Shown here one piece after another: positions 1-8,674 of a DNA stretch of 64,000 bases. Source of the stretch: an uncultured Ruminiclostridium sp. (lineage in GTDB: Bacteria; Bacillota; Clostridia; Oscillospirales; Ruminococcaceae); assembly GCA_947629925.1 (NCBI GenBank), contig CANRFO010000004.1:108665-172664 (forward strand). The letters are read 5' to 3'. A program made the translations under genes and the position numbers. Positions within the stretch are counted from its first letter, which is position 1. Each line of letters starts with the position of its first letter. The notes below the pieces were generated by a model. It saw only the letters and a program-made list of their open reading frames with translations. It was not told the origin of the DNA and made no database searches.

Positions 1-459
1 ATACAAATGGAGATACACAGCAAGAGAAGTCCCCTGCTCACAAAACTGAAGGACAAAATGGTGAGAAAAATTTCCCTCAGCGGACTGGACGCTACCACAA
101 GATACGAGCTTTCCACAAGGCTGGACGGTATGCCTAAGCACGTCAAGCTGTGCCACGGAGACTTTATTCCCACAAACATAATCATCAAAAGCGACGGCAC
201 GCCGTTCATCATCGACTGGGCGCACGCAACACAAGGCAACGCCAGCGCTGACGTTGCAAGGACATATTTGCAGTTCCACCTGAAAAACAATGCGGATATG
301 GCGGAAAAATATCTGAATATGTTCTGCCTGATGAGCGATACGCCCAAGCAGTACGTTCAGCAGTGGATGCCTATCGTTGCCGCCTCGCAGATGGCGAAGG
401 GTAAGGATGAGGAAAGAGAGTTCCTCACAAGATGGGCAAGCGTGTGTGATTACGAATAA
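1..459 (+). CDS. Phosphotransferase of the APH/choline-kinase fold, C-terminal part
   Basis: The reading frame is open to the first base of the window, so this is the 3' part of a longer gene; the ATG at 7 is probably internal. The protein has the two hallmark motifs of aminoglycoside phosphotransferase/choline-kinase enzymes: a catalytic loop LCHGDFIPTNII (Brenner-type HGD..N) and a metal-binding PFIIDWAHA about 20 residues later. These enzymes transfer phosphate from ATP to a small hydroxylated substrate. The substrate cannot be read from this fragment, and a resistance function should not be assumed, because many members are housekeeping kinases. A terminator-like hairpin follows about 135 bases downstream. 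Confidence 0.75.
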   Translation: MQMEIHSKRSPLLTKLKDKMVRKISLSGLDATTRYELSTRLDGMPKHVKLCHGDFIPTNIIIKSDGTPFIIDWAHATQGNASADVARTYLQFHLKNNADMAEKYLNMFCLMSDTPKQYVQQWMPIVAASQMAKGKDEEREFLTRWASVCDYE

Positions 460-594
460 CAGGATTTCTTTAACGGGCAGCTGATACAGGTATTTTCTTC
501 AGCGGCTTATGAGAAATCAAAAATAGGGGGAAACGGACGTTGATCCGATCTCCTATTATCGAACAGCCAATACCAAAGCGCGGACTTTATACAC

Positions 595-630
595 GCAAAA
601 GCAGACTTTTCGGTCTGCTTTTGCTGTTTT
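595..630 (+). terminator. Rho-independent terminator after the phosphotransferase gene
   Basis: A 12-bp perfect stem (gcaaaagcagac / gtctgcttttgc) with a 6-base loop is followed by TGTTTT. It separates the phosphotransferase from the metF operon. Apart from this and the metF promoter, I see nothing in 460-731. Confidence 0.75.
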
Positions 631-673
631 ATGCGAGCTGTCAGACAGGTTATTGTTATGTTTACTTATTTGA

Positions 674-702
674 TTGACAAACGCTTTATTTTATGATACC
701 AT
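674..702 (+). promoter_or_regulatory. Promoter of the metF-metH operon
   Basis: A consensus -35 (TTGACA, 674-679) lies 17 bases from a -10-like TACCAT (697-702). The predicted transcript start near 709 leaves only about 23 bases of leader before the metF start. That leaves no room for a SAM or cobalamin riboswitch on this operon. Confidence 0.6.
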
Positions 703-731
703 AAGCATAAATAATGCAAACGGAGAAAAAT

Positions 732-1601
732 ATGAGAATAGACGACATTCTAAAAAGAAAACGTACGCTTTCATTTGAAGTGTTTCCTCCCAAAAAAGAG
801 GATCAGAGCGAAAAAGACGCTCTTTTCAAGACGATAGACAGCCTGAGAGAGCTTGATCCCGATTTTATCAGCGTGACATACGGCGCCGGAGGCGGCAACG
901 CAAGAGGCGCGGTTGAAATAGCGGGGCATATAAAATCAGTCGGGACAGAGCCGCTGGCGCATATAACGGGCGGTCCGTCATCACCTGAGGACATTGACAC
1001 AGTAACGGCGGCGCTGGAGAAGCTGGGCGTTGAAAATATTCTGGCGCTGAGAGGCGATCGTCCTAAAGACTACTCCGACCTGTACTGCAAATACTTTATG
1101 CACGCCACAGACCTTATGGATTACATAGGGGGAAAATTTTGCATTGGAGCGGCCTGCTATCCTGAAGGGCACTCGGAATGCAGAACACTGAAGGAAGATC
1201 TTATAAACCTGAAAAAGAAGCAGGACAGCGGAGCTTCATTCCTTATCACACAGATATTTTACGACAACTCGTACTACTACCGTCTTGTGAACGAGGCGGT
1301 AAAAGAAGGGATAACCGTTCCCATAATACCCGGCATAATGCCTTTGGTAAACGCAAAAAATATCGGACGTATAAAGTCTATGTGCGGCAGCACGATACCT
1401 CTTGATTTCAGAAATATGATAGAAACTTATTCGGAAAATCCTGCGGTAATGAAAGAAATAGGGCTGAATTACGCGGTGTATCAGATAATCGACCTTATCG
1501 CAAAGGGCGCGCCGGGCATTCACCTATATATAATGAACCGCGCAGATACCGCAAAGGAAATATACGGACGGCTGAAAGGTGTTTTCAATGAACTTTTCTG
1601 A
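732..1601 (+). CDS. metF: 5,10-methylenetetrahydrofolate reductase
   Basis: MetF reduces 5,10-methylene-tetrahydrofolate to 5-methyl-tetrahydrofolate with a flavin cofactor, supplying the methyl group for methionine synthesis. The protein of about 289 residues shows family motifs in order: LSFEVFPPK near the N-terminus, VTYGAGG, ITGGPSSPEDI, LALRGDRP, QIFYDNSYYY, and PIIPGIMPL. The start at 732 is chosen because GGAGAAA lies 5-10 bases upstream; an in-frame codon at 714 has no such site. The 3' end overlaps the next gene by 14 bases, so translation is probably coupled. Its companions, the MetH reactivation domain and MetH, are the next enzymes of the methyl pathway. Confidence 0.93.
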   Translation: MRIDDILKRKRTLSFEVFPPKKEDQSEKDALFKTIDSLRELDPDFISVTYGAGGGNARGAVEIAGHIKSVGTEPLAHITGGPSSPEDIDTVTAALEKLGVENILALRGDRPKDYSDLYCKYFMHATDLMDYIGGKFCIGAACYPEGHSECRTLKEDLINLKKKQDSGASFLITQIFYDNSYYYRLVNEAVKEGITVPIIPGIMPLVNAKNIGRIKSMCGSTIPLDFRNMIETYSENPAVMKEIGLNYAVYQIIDLIAKGAPGIHLYIMNRADTAKEIYGRLKGVFNELF

Positions 1602-2205
1602 GCTTAAACCAAGCGTTTACAATTATCTGGGTTTTCGCAGCGTCGAACCGTCTGAAGAAACAGACGAGCTTATTATGTCCTGTCTTGCGCAGCTTGAAAA
1701 AGCAGCGCAGTTCAACTACTTGTACAAGGTTCCCGACACTATTCCCGACTTTTTGCAGAAAAAACCGTACAGCGACTTTTTAAGCGGGACAAAAGGCGTG
1801 ATCCTTTGCGTTACGACTATCGGCGCCGAAGTCGACAGGACGATACACAGGCTGATGCGCACCGATATGACAAAAGGAGTGGTTTTTGACGCCTGCGCCA
1901 ACGCTTACCTTGAGGCTAAAGCGGACGAATTTGAAAAAAAGCTGGGAGATGATCTGACTTACCGCTTCTGCCCCGGTTACGGCGGAAGTTCGGTCGATGA
2001 CCTGAAATATATTTTTCAGCTTCTAAGACCTGAAAAAATAGGCGTTACGCTGAACGAGAACAACTTTATGCTCCCTGCCAAGTCAATGGCGGGAATAATA
2101 GGAATAGGAAAAAATGTTAAGAAAAGCTGTGAAGGCTGCTTTATGCTTCCTCACTGCGAATACAGAAAGGAGGGAAAACGATGCTACAAGCAGGACAAAA
2201 CGTAA
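1588..2205 (+). CDS. Free-standing cobalamin-dependent methionine synthase reactivation domain
   Basis: In E. coli the C-terminal AdoMet-binding domain of MetH remethylates oxidised cob(II)alamin. Here the domain is a separate protein of about 205 residues (MNFSELKPSVYNYLGFRS at the start). Visible landmarks are YRFCPGYGGSSVDD, which matches the R-x-x-x-G-Y/PGYG signature of the family, and a C-terminal cysteine cluster (CEGCFMLPHC). The start at 1588 has AAAGG nine bases upstream; a GTG at 1579 is an alternative. The gene overlaps metF by 14 bases and the metH start by 25 bases, so the three proteins are probably made together. It completes the MetH encoded next door, which lacks this domain. 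Confidence 0.88.
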   Translation: MNFSELKPSVYNYLGFRSVEPSEETDELIMSCLAQLEKAAQFNYLYKVPDTIPDFLQKKPYSDFLSGTKGVILCVTTIGAEVDRTIHRLMRTDMTKGVVFDACANAYLEAKADEFEKKLGDDLTYRFCPGYGGSSVDDLKYIFQLLRPEKIGVTLNENNFMLPAKSMAGIIGIGKNVKKSCEGCFMLPHCEYRKEGKRCYKQDKT

Positions 2206-4526
2206 TAGTTTTTGACGGCGGGTTCGGAAGCGAGCTTGAACGCAGAGGACTTTACGGAATACCTGAGGACCTTAATATAACCGCATCTGAAGAAATAAAG
2301 GAAATACACCGCGCTTATTCCTGCGCTGATATTGCCACTGCCAATACTTTCGGGCTGAACCGCATAAAATATCACGGCGCATTTTCCATTGAGCAGATAG
2401 CAAAACAGGCGGTCGAAAACGCAAGGGCTTCAGGGAAAAAAGTCTTTGTTGACATAGGTCCTACTGGTGCTATGATGGAACCGTTGGGAACGCTCACTTT
2501 TGACAAAGCTTATGAAGCCTTTGCCGAAATCGCCGATATTACAAATGATATTGCGGACGGGTACATTGTTGAGACCTTCGCAGACCTTTATGAGATAAAG
2601 GCTTGCATTCTGGCGCTTAAAGAACATTCGGACAAGCCTGTGTATGCTACCATGACCTTTGACGCTACCGAAAGGACTCTTACAGGTTCTACACCTGAGA
2701 TCGTGGCAAATACGCTGTCAGGGCTTGGAGTCGATGCACTGGGGGTAAACTGCTCGCTGGGTCCTAAGGAGCTTTTGCCTGTTGTGGAAAGGCTCCTTAA
2801 GGCTTCGGATAAACCTGTAATCGTACAGCCGAACCGCGGACTGCCGATACTTGAAAACGGAAAAACAGTTTACAAGCTCGGTATAGACGAATTTGAAGAA
2901 TATACAGAAAAGATGCTCGATATGGGCGTCAGCATAATAGGTGGCTGCTGCGGCACTACGCCTGAGTTCATACAGCGTATTTCCCGCTTTTCGGGAAGAA
3001 AGGTGAACAGACCTGTAATTATTCCGAAAACGGTAATAAATTCCCCTACCGTACTCACCGAGATTGACGGAGTAAAAATTTGCGGGGAAAGACTTAATCC
3101 GACGGGGAAAAAGGCGCTGAAGGAAGCGCTTATCAATGAAAATTATGACTATCTCACCGATGAAGCGATAAAGCAGCAGGAAGCGGGAGCGGATCTTCTT
3201 GACGTAAACGTGGGATTGCCTCAGCTCGATGAGAAAAAAGTAATGCCCGAAGTAGTGAGAAAAATTCAGGAATACACCGATCTGCCGCTTCAGATTGATT
3301 CCTCCGACCCTGCCGCTATTGAAGCGGGCGTCCGCAATTACAACGGTATACCGCTTATAAACAGTGTGAACGGTGAAGAAGAAGTGATGGCAAGGATCTT
3401 CCCTATCGCAAAAAAATACGGTGCGGTCGTGCTGGGGCTTGCCATGGACAAGAACGGAGTTCCGCGCACGGCGGAAAAACGATTTGAAATAGCTGAAAAA
3501 ATCGTTTCCCGTGCCGCAGATTTCGGTATCCCGAAGCACAAGGTCATGATAGACACGCTGGTAGTCACCGCTTCGGCTGAACAGGCTCTGGTCAGGGAAA
3601 CGCTGGAAGCACTGAGGCTTGTGAAAACGCTGGGAGTAAAAACAGCGCTGGGAGTGTCAAACGTGTCCTTCGGGCTTCCGAACAGACCGCTTCTTAACAG
3701 GACTTTTCTCTCAATGGCGATGACCTGCGGGCTGAATATGCCTATAATGAATCCCCTTGACGGAGAGATGGTCGGAGCGGTCAGGGCTCATGCCGTACTG
3801 TCTGGAGAGGACGAAAATTCTGAAAAATATATTGAAGCTTATAAGGACTATAATTCTGCTGTAAATTCTTCCGCACCCGCCGCTGCAAAGAAGGAGGAAA
3901 AAACAGCCTCAACGCTGTACGACTGCGTGAAGCAGGGGCTTAAAAATCATGCTGAGGAGCTTTGCGAAAAAGAGCTTGCCGTAAATGAACCTATGTATGT
4001 TGTGAATGAAGTGCTTATAAAAGCTCTTGAAGAGGTAGGAGACCTTTATGAAAGCGGAAAGCTCTTTCTTCCTCAGCTGGTCGCTTCCGCCGAAGCCGCA
4101 AAGCTTGCGTTCGCCGTGATAGGAAAATATCTGCCGAAGGACGCCGAGCCAAAAGGAAAAGTTGTGCTTGCAACGGTCAAAGGAGATGTTCACGATATAG
4201 GAAAAAATATTGTGAAAGTTGTGCTTCAGTCCTACGGATATACCGTCATCGATCTGGGAAAGGACGTTCCCGTTCAAAAGGTGGTTGAGGCTTGCAAGGA
4301 ACATGATCCTGTCGCTGTCGGACTTTCAGCGCTCATGACTACAACCGTCAAGGGAATGGAAGAGACGATAGCTGCGCTCAGAGCAGAAAACTGCAAAGCG
4401 AAGATCTTTGTCGGAGGAGCGGTGCTGAACGCCGAGACCGCAAAGAAAATAAACGCCGACTACTACACAAAAGACGCGCTGGGATTTGCAAAGCTGCTTG
4501 ACGAGCTTTTTCCCGCGAACAAATGA
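2181..4526 (+). CDS. metH: Cobalamin-dependent methionine synthase, homocysteine/folate/B12 modules
   Basis: The enzyme transfers a methyl group from methyl-tetrahydrofolate to homocysteine through methylcobalamin. Domains in order are: homocysteine-binding barrel with zinc ligands Cys191 and Cys256-Cys257 (GGCCGT); pterin-binding barrel (about 300-560, with LDVNVGLPQLDE); helical cap (about 600-660); and B12-binding Rossmann domain with the DxHxxG motif DVHDIGKN, in which His671 is the cobalt ligand. Length is 781 residues against about 1230 for E. coli MetH, because the reactivation domain is the separate upstream gene. AGGAGGG precedes the ATG at good spacing. A B12 uptake locus under a cobalamin riboswitch lies 0.8 kb away on the other strand. 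Confidence 0.94.
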   Translation: MLQAGQNVIVFDGGFGSELERRGLYGIPEDLNITASEEIKEIHRAYSCADIATANTFGLNRIKYHGAFSIEQIAKQAVENARASGKKVFVDIGPTGAMMEPLGTLTFDKAYEAFAEIADITNDIADGYIVETFADLYEIKACILALKEHSDKPVYATMTFDATERTLTGSTPEIVANTLSGLGVDALGVNCSLGPKELLPVVERLLKASDKPVIVQPNRGLPILENGKTVYKLGIDEFEEYTEKMLDMGVSIIGGCCGTTPEFIQRISRFSGRKVNRPVIIPKTVINSPTVLTEIDGVKICGERLNPTGKKALKEALINENYDYLTDEAIKQQEAGADLLDVNVGLPQLDEKKVMPEVVRKIQEYTDLPLQIDSSDPAAIEAGVRNYNGIPLINSVNGEEEVMARIFPIAKKYGAVVLGLAMDKNGVPRTAEKRFEIAEKIVSRAADFGIPKHKVMIDTLVVTASAEQALVRETLEALRLVKTLGVKTALGVSNVSFGLPNRPLLNRTFLSMAMTCGLNMPIMNPLDGEMVGAVRAHAVLSGEDENSEKYIEAYKDYNSAVNSSAPAAAKKEEKTASTLYDCVKQGLKNHAEELCEKELAVNEPMYVVNEVLIKALEEVGDLYESGKLFLPQLVASAEAAKLAFAVIGKYLPKDAEPKGKVVLATVKGDVHDIGKNIVKVVLQSYGYTVIDLGKDVPVQKVVEACKEHDPVAVGLSALMTTTVKGMEETIAALRAENCKAKIFVGGAVLNAETAKKINADYYTKDALGFAKLLDELFPANK

Positions 4527-4541
4527 GCAGAGGATAATAAA

Positions 4542-5252
4542 ATGAAAATAAAATACATACTTTTCGACCTGGACGGAACGCTTCTTCCTATGGATCAGGA
4601 TGTGTTCACAAAAGCTTATTTTAAGCTGCTTTGCCAGAAAGCCGCTCCATACGGATACGAGCCGAAAAAGCTTATTGATACAGTTTGGGCAGGGACTGCC
4701 GCAATGGTAAAAAACGACGGAAGAGTTACAAATGAAACAGCTTTCTGGGAAAAATTCTCCGAAGTATACGGCAGCGAAAAACTGGCGGACAAGTCGATAT
4801 TCGATGATTTTTACGCTAATGAGTTTTCAGGCGCAAAAGATTCCTGCGGGTTCAATGAAAAAGCGGCGCAGACTGTTCATGCGCTTAAAAAAGCGGGATA
4901 TACGACTGTTCTTGCAACAAATCCGATATTTCCGTCAACAGCAACGCAAGCGCGCATACGCTGGGTGGGACTTGAACCGTCGGATTTCCTGTTCTGTACT
5001 TCCTATGAAAATATCTCGCACTGCAAGCCTAATCCTGAATATTACAAAGATATTCTGAAGCGGCTTGACGCAAAAGCCGAAGAATGTCTTATGGTGGGAA
5101 ACGACGTTTCGGAGGACATGATCGCAAATACGCTGGGATTTAACGTCTTTCTGCTTACGGACTGCATGATAAACAAGGAAAACAAGGATATTTCCATATA
5201 CCCTAACGGCGGATTTGACGAGCTGAACAAATACATAAAGTCAATGGAATAA
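4542..5252 (+). CDS. HAD-superfamily hydrolase
   Basis: A 236-residue haloacid-dehalogenase-type phosphatase. Motif I is FDLDGTLLPMD with the nucleophile and general-acid aspartates at positions 9 and 11. Motif II is VLATNP, motif III is the lysine in HCKPNPEYY, and motif IV is MVGNDVSEDMI. It follows metH after 15 bases and is the last gene before a terminator, so it belongs to the methionine/folate operon. The substrate is not evident; house-cleaning of a folate or cofactor phosphate would fit the context but is inference. Confidence 0.82.
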   Translation: MKIKYILFDLDGTLLPMDQDVFTKAYFKLLCQKAAPYGYEPKKLIDTVWAGTAAMVKNDGRVTNETAFWEKFSEVYGSEKLADKSIFDDFYANEFSGAKDSCGFNEKAAQTVHALKKAGYTTVLATNPIFPSTATQARIRWVGLEPSDFLFCTSYENISHCKPNPEYYKDILKRLDAKAEECLMVGNDVSEDMIANTLGFNVFLLTDCMINKENKDISIYPNGGFDELNKYIKSME

Positions 5253-5261
5253 AACAGCAAA

Positions 5262-5286
5262 AGCAGGAGTTACCTCCTGCTTTTTG
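5262..5286 (+). terminator. Terminator of the metF-metH-HAD operon
   Basis: An 8-bp stem (agcaggag / ctcctgct) with a TTAC loop runs into TTTT. It starts 10 bases after the HAD hydrolase stop. Confidence 0.8.
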
Positions 5287-5309
5287 CATATTGTTGACTA
5301 TTATGCGCT

Positions 5310-6014
5310 TTATTTTTCAAAGGCGCTGTGTGCTGCGGAAAATACGCGCTTTAAGGGATAAAACAGGACGAAAACACTGACCGACGCGCAGATCGTCTGC
5401 GGGAGCATGGCAAGGAAACCTGTGTAAAAATACGCAACGGCTACATCGGCGGAATATCCCAAGAAAAGCGGCGATATGATGTCATCAAGCAGTGTGAAGC
5501 CGACTGTGCAAAACGAAGCAAGAGCGGTCACGGCGGCTATTTCCCTTCCCTGCCTGCCTTTTTCTGCAATAAGAAGGACGACGTAAAAAATGAGTATGGC
5601 TATGGTTATTGCAAAAAGGATCCACAGCATTACAGAAACCTTATGCTTATATACGGCGCTTATCGGAAGCCCTGCAAAGGCAAAATAAGCGCACAGCGAA
5701 GCAAGCACCGCAAGCAGGGCTGGACAAAGCCAGCGCGGACAGCCGTGCTTCCCCGCGAAGCCGAAAACCGCCGCAAACGCGGTGTAATAAACAAGGTAAA
5801 GCACTACCACATTAGGCATAAAGCCAAACAGCAGACAGCGAAGCAGCGAAAATGCCACCGCCGTAAGCACTCCGCAGCGGGTCCCGTAAACATAACAAAA
5901 ACAGAGGAAAAACACGGTCACAAGCTCTATGCCCGATACGAAGCTGAAGGCGTACTGCACCGCTGTGAGGAGAGCGGTCATGACCGCACATACGGCAATT
6001 TCAGCAGCTTTCAT
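5310..6014 (-). CDS. ECF transporter S-component, probably for cobalamin
   Basis: A polytopic membrane protein of about 234 residues with roughly six hydrophobic segments (AVCAVMTALLTAVQYAFSF near the N-terminus, then repeated Leu/Val/Ala-rich stretches). The size and segment pattern fit substrate-binding S-components of energy-coupling-factor transporters. These capture vitamins and use shared EcfA/EcfT subunits encoded elsewhere. Substrate assignment to cobalamin is inferred from co-transcription with a DUF4430 lipoprotein behind a cobalamin riboswitch. The ATG at 6014 sits directly after the upstream stop codon, suggesting re-initiation; a TTG at 6029 is an alternative start. No Ecf ATPase or T-component is in the window. 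Confidence 0.75.
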   Translation of the reverse strand: MKAAEIAVCAVMTALLTAVQYAFSFVSGIELVTVFFLCFCYVYGTRCGVLTAVAFSLLRCLLFGFMPNVVVLYLVYYTAFAAVFGFAGKHGCPRWLCPALLAVLASLCAYFAFAGLPISAVYKHKVSVMLWILFAITIAILIFYVVLLIAEKGRQGREIAAVTALASFCTVGFTLLDDIISPLFLGYSADVAVAYFYTGFLAMLPQTICASVSVFVLFYPLKRVFSAAHSAFEK

Positions 6015-6015
6015 C

Positions 6016-6474
6016 TTAATATGACTCAACTGTTAAAACATAGATCTCGCCTTCTACCATCACAAGTCCTGAAATGCCGTAAGAGGCGGAAGCGCAGGTT
6101 TTTCCGTTATAATCGTATGTACCGTATTCGGAGTTTGAATATTCTGCGCCTTCATACTCTCCGAGAGTGGTATATACCGCCCAGTATTCATTCTGACTTT
6201 CATCTGCGGTATAGCCGTTCACTGAAGTGAGATAAAAACCGTACTCGCTTTCGGAACCGTCATAGGTGAGAAGTCCTGATTCCTGAAGAGATCTCATGGC
6301 TTCCTCAAGGCTTCCGCCTGTAGACTGCGCTTCGATCACAACAAGCTTATCCGAAGCCCCTAAGACCGACGCGCCTGAAGCGTTATCGGTATCGGCTGCG
6401 TCTGAGCATGATGTAAACGTCAGGGCAACTATTGTAAAAAATGCAAGAAAAAGCGCTGTAAATTTTGTTTTCAT
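6016..6474 (-). CDS. DUF4430-type cobalamin-binding lipoprotein
   Basis: A 152-residue lipoprotein: a positively charged, hydrophobic N-terminus ends in the lipobox TFTSC, followed by an acidic linker. The rest resembles DUF4430, the fold of the C-terminal domain of transcobalamin and intrinsic factor: GGSLEEAMRSLQESGLL, then GFYLTSVNGY, EYWAVYTTLGEYE and the final VEGEIYVLTVE. In this family the domain binds the outer face of cobalamin. The gene follows a cobalamin riboswitch and is coupled to an S-component gene, so a role as surface B12 collector is the best reading. GAAAGGAGAAA precedes the start. Confidence 0.8.
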   Translation of the reverse strand: MKTKFTALFLAFFTIVALTFTSCSDAADTDNASGASVLGASDKLVVIEAQSTGGSLEEAMRSLQESGLLTYDGSESEYGFYLTSVNGYTADESQNEYWAVYTTLGEYEGAEYSNSEYGTYDYNGKTCASASYGISGLVMVEGEIYVLTVESY

Positions 6475-6523
6475 ATAAGTTTCTCCTTTCCAAATAAAAA
6501 CTGCGTGCCTCTCGGGTACGCAG

Positions 6524-6565
6524 AAAAACGCTGTTCATTTCTCCCTTGCCCGAGAAAACAGCGTT
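6524..6565 (-). terminator. Expression platform of the cobalamin riboswitch
   Basis: Read on the minus strand, a 9-bp stem (aacgctgtt / aacagcgtt) is followed by a short T-run. It begins right after the 3' strand of the aptamer P1 stem. This is where ligand binding would switch between read-through and termination. A further small stem (ctgcg / cgcag) at 6501-6523 lies between it and the lipoprotein ribosome site. Confidence 0.65.
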
Positions 6566-6663
6566 CTTCAGCGGGCAGGCTATCGGACTATGACCGTAAT
6601 GACTGTTGCGGCGGATTTTCACCGCGCTTTCCCTGCTCTCTGCGAAATGCAACTCCGCTGAAG
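6566..6663 (-). ncRNA. Cobalamin riboswitch aptamer
   Basis: On the minus strand the conserved core is present: CAGGGAA, then GCGGTGAAAATCCGC, a degenerate B12-box-like stretch, and AGTCCGATAGCCTGCC, close to the consensus AGTC..GA..ACCTGCC. The outer P1 stem is a perfect 9-bp pairing between cttcagcgg (6655-6663) and ccgctgaag (6566-6574). It is followed by a terminator-like hairpin and then the lipoprotein/S-component genes. Binding of a cobalamin would be expected to shut off uptake gene expression. Confidence 0.88.
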
Positions 6664-6704
6664 CTATTTTGTTTTATTCGCAAGCGTTTACAGCTTACCG
6701 ATAT

Positions 6705-6733
6705 ATTATAACATATAACGCTTATAAATGCAA
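6705..6733 (-). promoter_or_regulatory. Promoter of the cobalamin riboswitch transcript
   Basis: Minus strand TTGCAT (6728-6733), 17-base spacer, TATAAT (6705-6710). The predicted start near 6698 lies about 35 bases before the aptamer. Confidence 0.6.
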
Positions 6734-6735
6734 CC

Positions 6736-6778
6736 AAAAAATACCGCACAAGGAGCAGACGGCTTCCTGCGCGGTATT
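6736..6778 (-). terminator. Terminator of the two-component/ABC operon
   Basis: On the minus strand a stem built from aataccgc and gcggtatt, with additional inner pairs, runs into TTTTTT. It follows the ABC gene stop by a few bases. Confidence 0.75.
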
Positions 6779-6781
6779 GCT

Positions 6782-8674
6782 TTAAATATTCGCTTTTTCT
6801 TTTTCGTCATAATACTGAGCCTGAGAATACCAAAGCTCGTAATATTTGCCGTTTTTGTCGGCGATGAGCTGATCATGGGTACCCTGCTGGATTATGCTGC
6901 CCTTATGAAAAACCGCAATATTGTCGCAGAAACGGCAGGAGGAAAGGCGGTGACTTATATAAACGGCGGTTTTGTCACTGATTATTTCATCAAATTTTGA
7001 ATAGACCTGCGCCTCGGCTATCGGGTCAAGAGCGGCAGTGGGTTCGTCAAGTATCACAAACGGCGCATCTTTGTACAATGCTCTGGCAATTGCAAGTTTC
7101 TGCGCTTCTCCGCCCGATATGATCACGCCGTTTTTATCGACATCACATTAAAGATAAGTACGGAGTTTGTCGGGAAGTTCTTCAAAGCGCGCTGAAAAAT
7201 CCGCCTTTTTTATGCAGTCAAGGACCCTTTCTTCATCATATATCACTGAAGCGGCTATATTCTCTCCGAGAGGCAGGGAAAACAGCATGAAATCCTGAAA
7301 AACTATGGAGAAAACAGACATATAATCGTCATAACGGTATTTTCTTATATCTATGCCGTTCAGCTTTATCACGCCCTCAGTGGGGTCATATAACCGGCAG
7401 AGAAGCTTTATGAATGTGGTCTTTCCTGAGCCGTTCATTCCCACTACCGCAAGGCGTTCCCCTATCCTGAACTTTATAGTCAGATGACGCAAAACGTAGA
7501 CATCTGTGTCAGGATATTTGAAGGATACGTCGCAGAACTCGACCTCGTAATTTCTGTCATTTCTTTTTTCAGTAGTGAGAGAGCCCTGATACATTTTATT
7601 GGGAATGTCAAGGAACTCAAAGGTGGTGCGCAGGAAAACGGCGTTGTTTTTCATGTCGCCCAGTACATAAAGAATGTCATGAAGGTTTGAGGACATACTG
7701 GTGACTGAGGAAACATACTGGGTGACTGAGCCGACGGAGAAAGCTCCCGCCCATGCTTTAAGGCAGACGAAAACATACACTAAGCCGATCAGCAGGTTTG
7801 AAGCGGCGCCGGAAGCAGCATTCAGCATGCCTATCGGTCCGCGCTGTTTTCTGTACATAAATCCTTTGGTGGTAAAAACGGTGTTTTTGTCAGTGTAAAA
7901 ATCACAGATACGCCGAATATCAAATATTCTGAAATCAAGTGCCATTCCGCTGCGGTAGCAAAGATAGCCGAAATAACCGAATAATCTGTTCCCCTCTGTC
8001 GCCTTTTCGGCATGCTTCGCCCATATTTCCTGACCTTTTGAAGAGAAGAACGAACCCATAATGGTAATAAAAATTATCACAGCGACTATAAGCAAAATGA
8101 ACAGCGGATTGTTCATCACGGTGAATCCGCCGCCGCTTTCGGGAACGTTTGAGGTAAAAAGCGTGACGGTAAGGGTTATGGCTGAAATTAGTCCTAATAC
8201 TGAGCGGGTAAGGTCGGAAAAATAACCCGGCAGTTTAGCTAAGCCCCAGTTCGACCAGTTGTTGTTCTGCACTATCTGATTGTAAATATCATGGGTGTGC
8301 TGACGGTCCTGATCACAAAAGTCCATGTCCATCCACTTATTTTCGTACAGCATCTCTTTTTCCAACCAGAAGGTATTCTGTCTTGTATTGTTCCAGCGGG
8401 TCAGTATCGCCAAGGCAAGCGCCAATACGGCGGCGCTCACGAGAGAGACTATTACAAGAAAGGTAAGGCGGTCAGGGTCTCTGTCCCCCGCAAGCTCGTC
8501 GATTATCCTTGCGGAAAGGTATATGCCCACATAAGGTGAAACGGCTGAAACAGCGTTTTTTAAGAATATGCTTAAAAACAAGCGGGGACATCTTTCCCTC
8601 AATATTCCGAAGGCACGGTAATTAAGCGATAAAGCCTCTCTCCATGATACCTTTTCCTTTGTTTTATCTTTCAT
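6782..8674 (-). pseudogene. ABC exporter subunit split by an in-frame TAA (second half-transporter)
   Basis: A fused permease-ATPase subunit in two pieces in the same frame. The first piece (8674 to 7148) carries the transmembrane domain, Walker A (VVGMNGSGKTT) and Q-loop, and stops at TAA (7150-7148). The second piece (about 7147 to 6782) continues without frameshift with the ABC signature ISGGEAQKLAIARALY, Walker B FVILDEPTAALD and the H-loop SHR. Family members continue smoothly across this point, so one codon, probably Tyr, seems to have become stop. The ATG at 8674 is preceded by AAAGGGGG and overlaps the partner gene by 11 bases. The product would be inactive unless the stop is read through or the base is an assembly error. 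Confidence 0.8.

Noticed and set aside
674..731. SAM or cobalamin riboswitch before metF
   Set aside because: The leader between promoter and start is only about 23 bases.
2718..3539. 273-residue minus-strand ORF inside metH
   Set aside because: Low-complexity antisense translation with no ribosome site and no motif; metH is clearly the real gene.
5643..6230. 195-residue plus-strand ORF across the B12 uptake genes
   Set aside because: Basic, low-complexity antisense frame; the opposite strand has clear membrane and lipoprotein genes.
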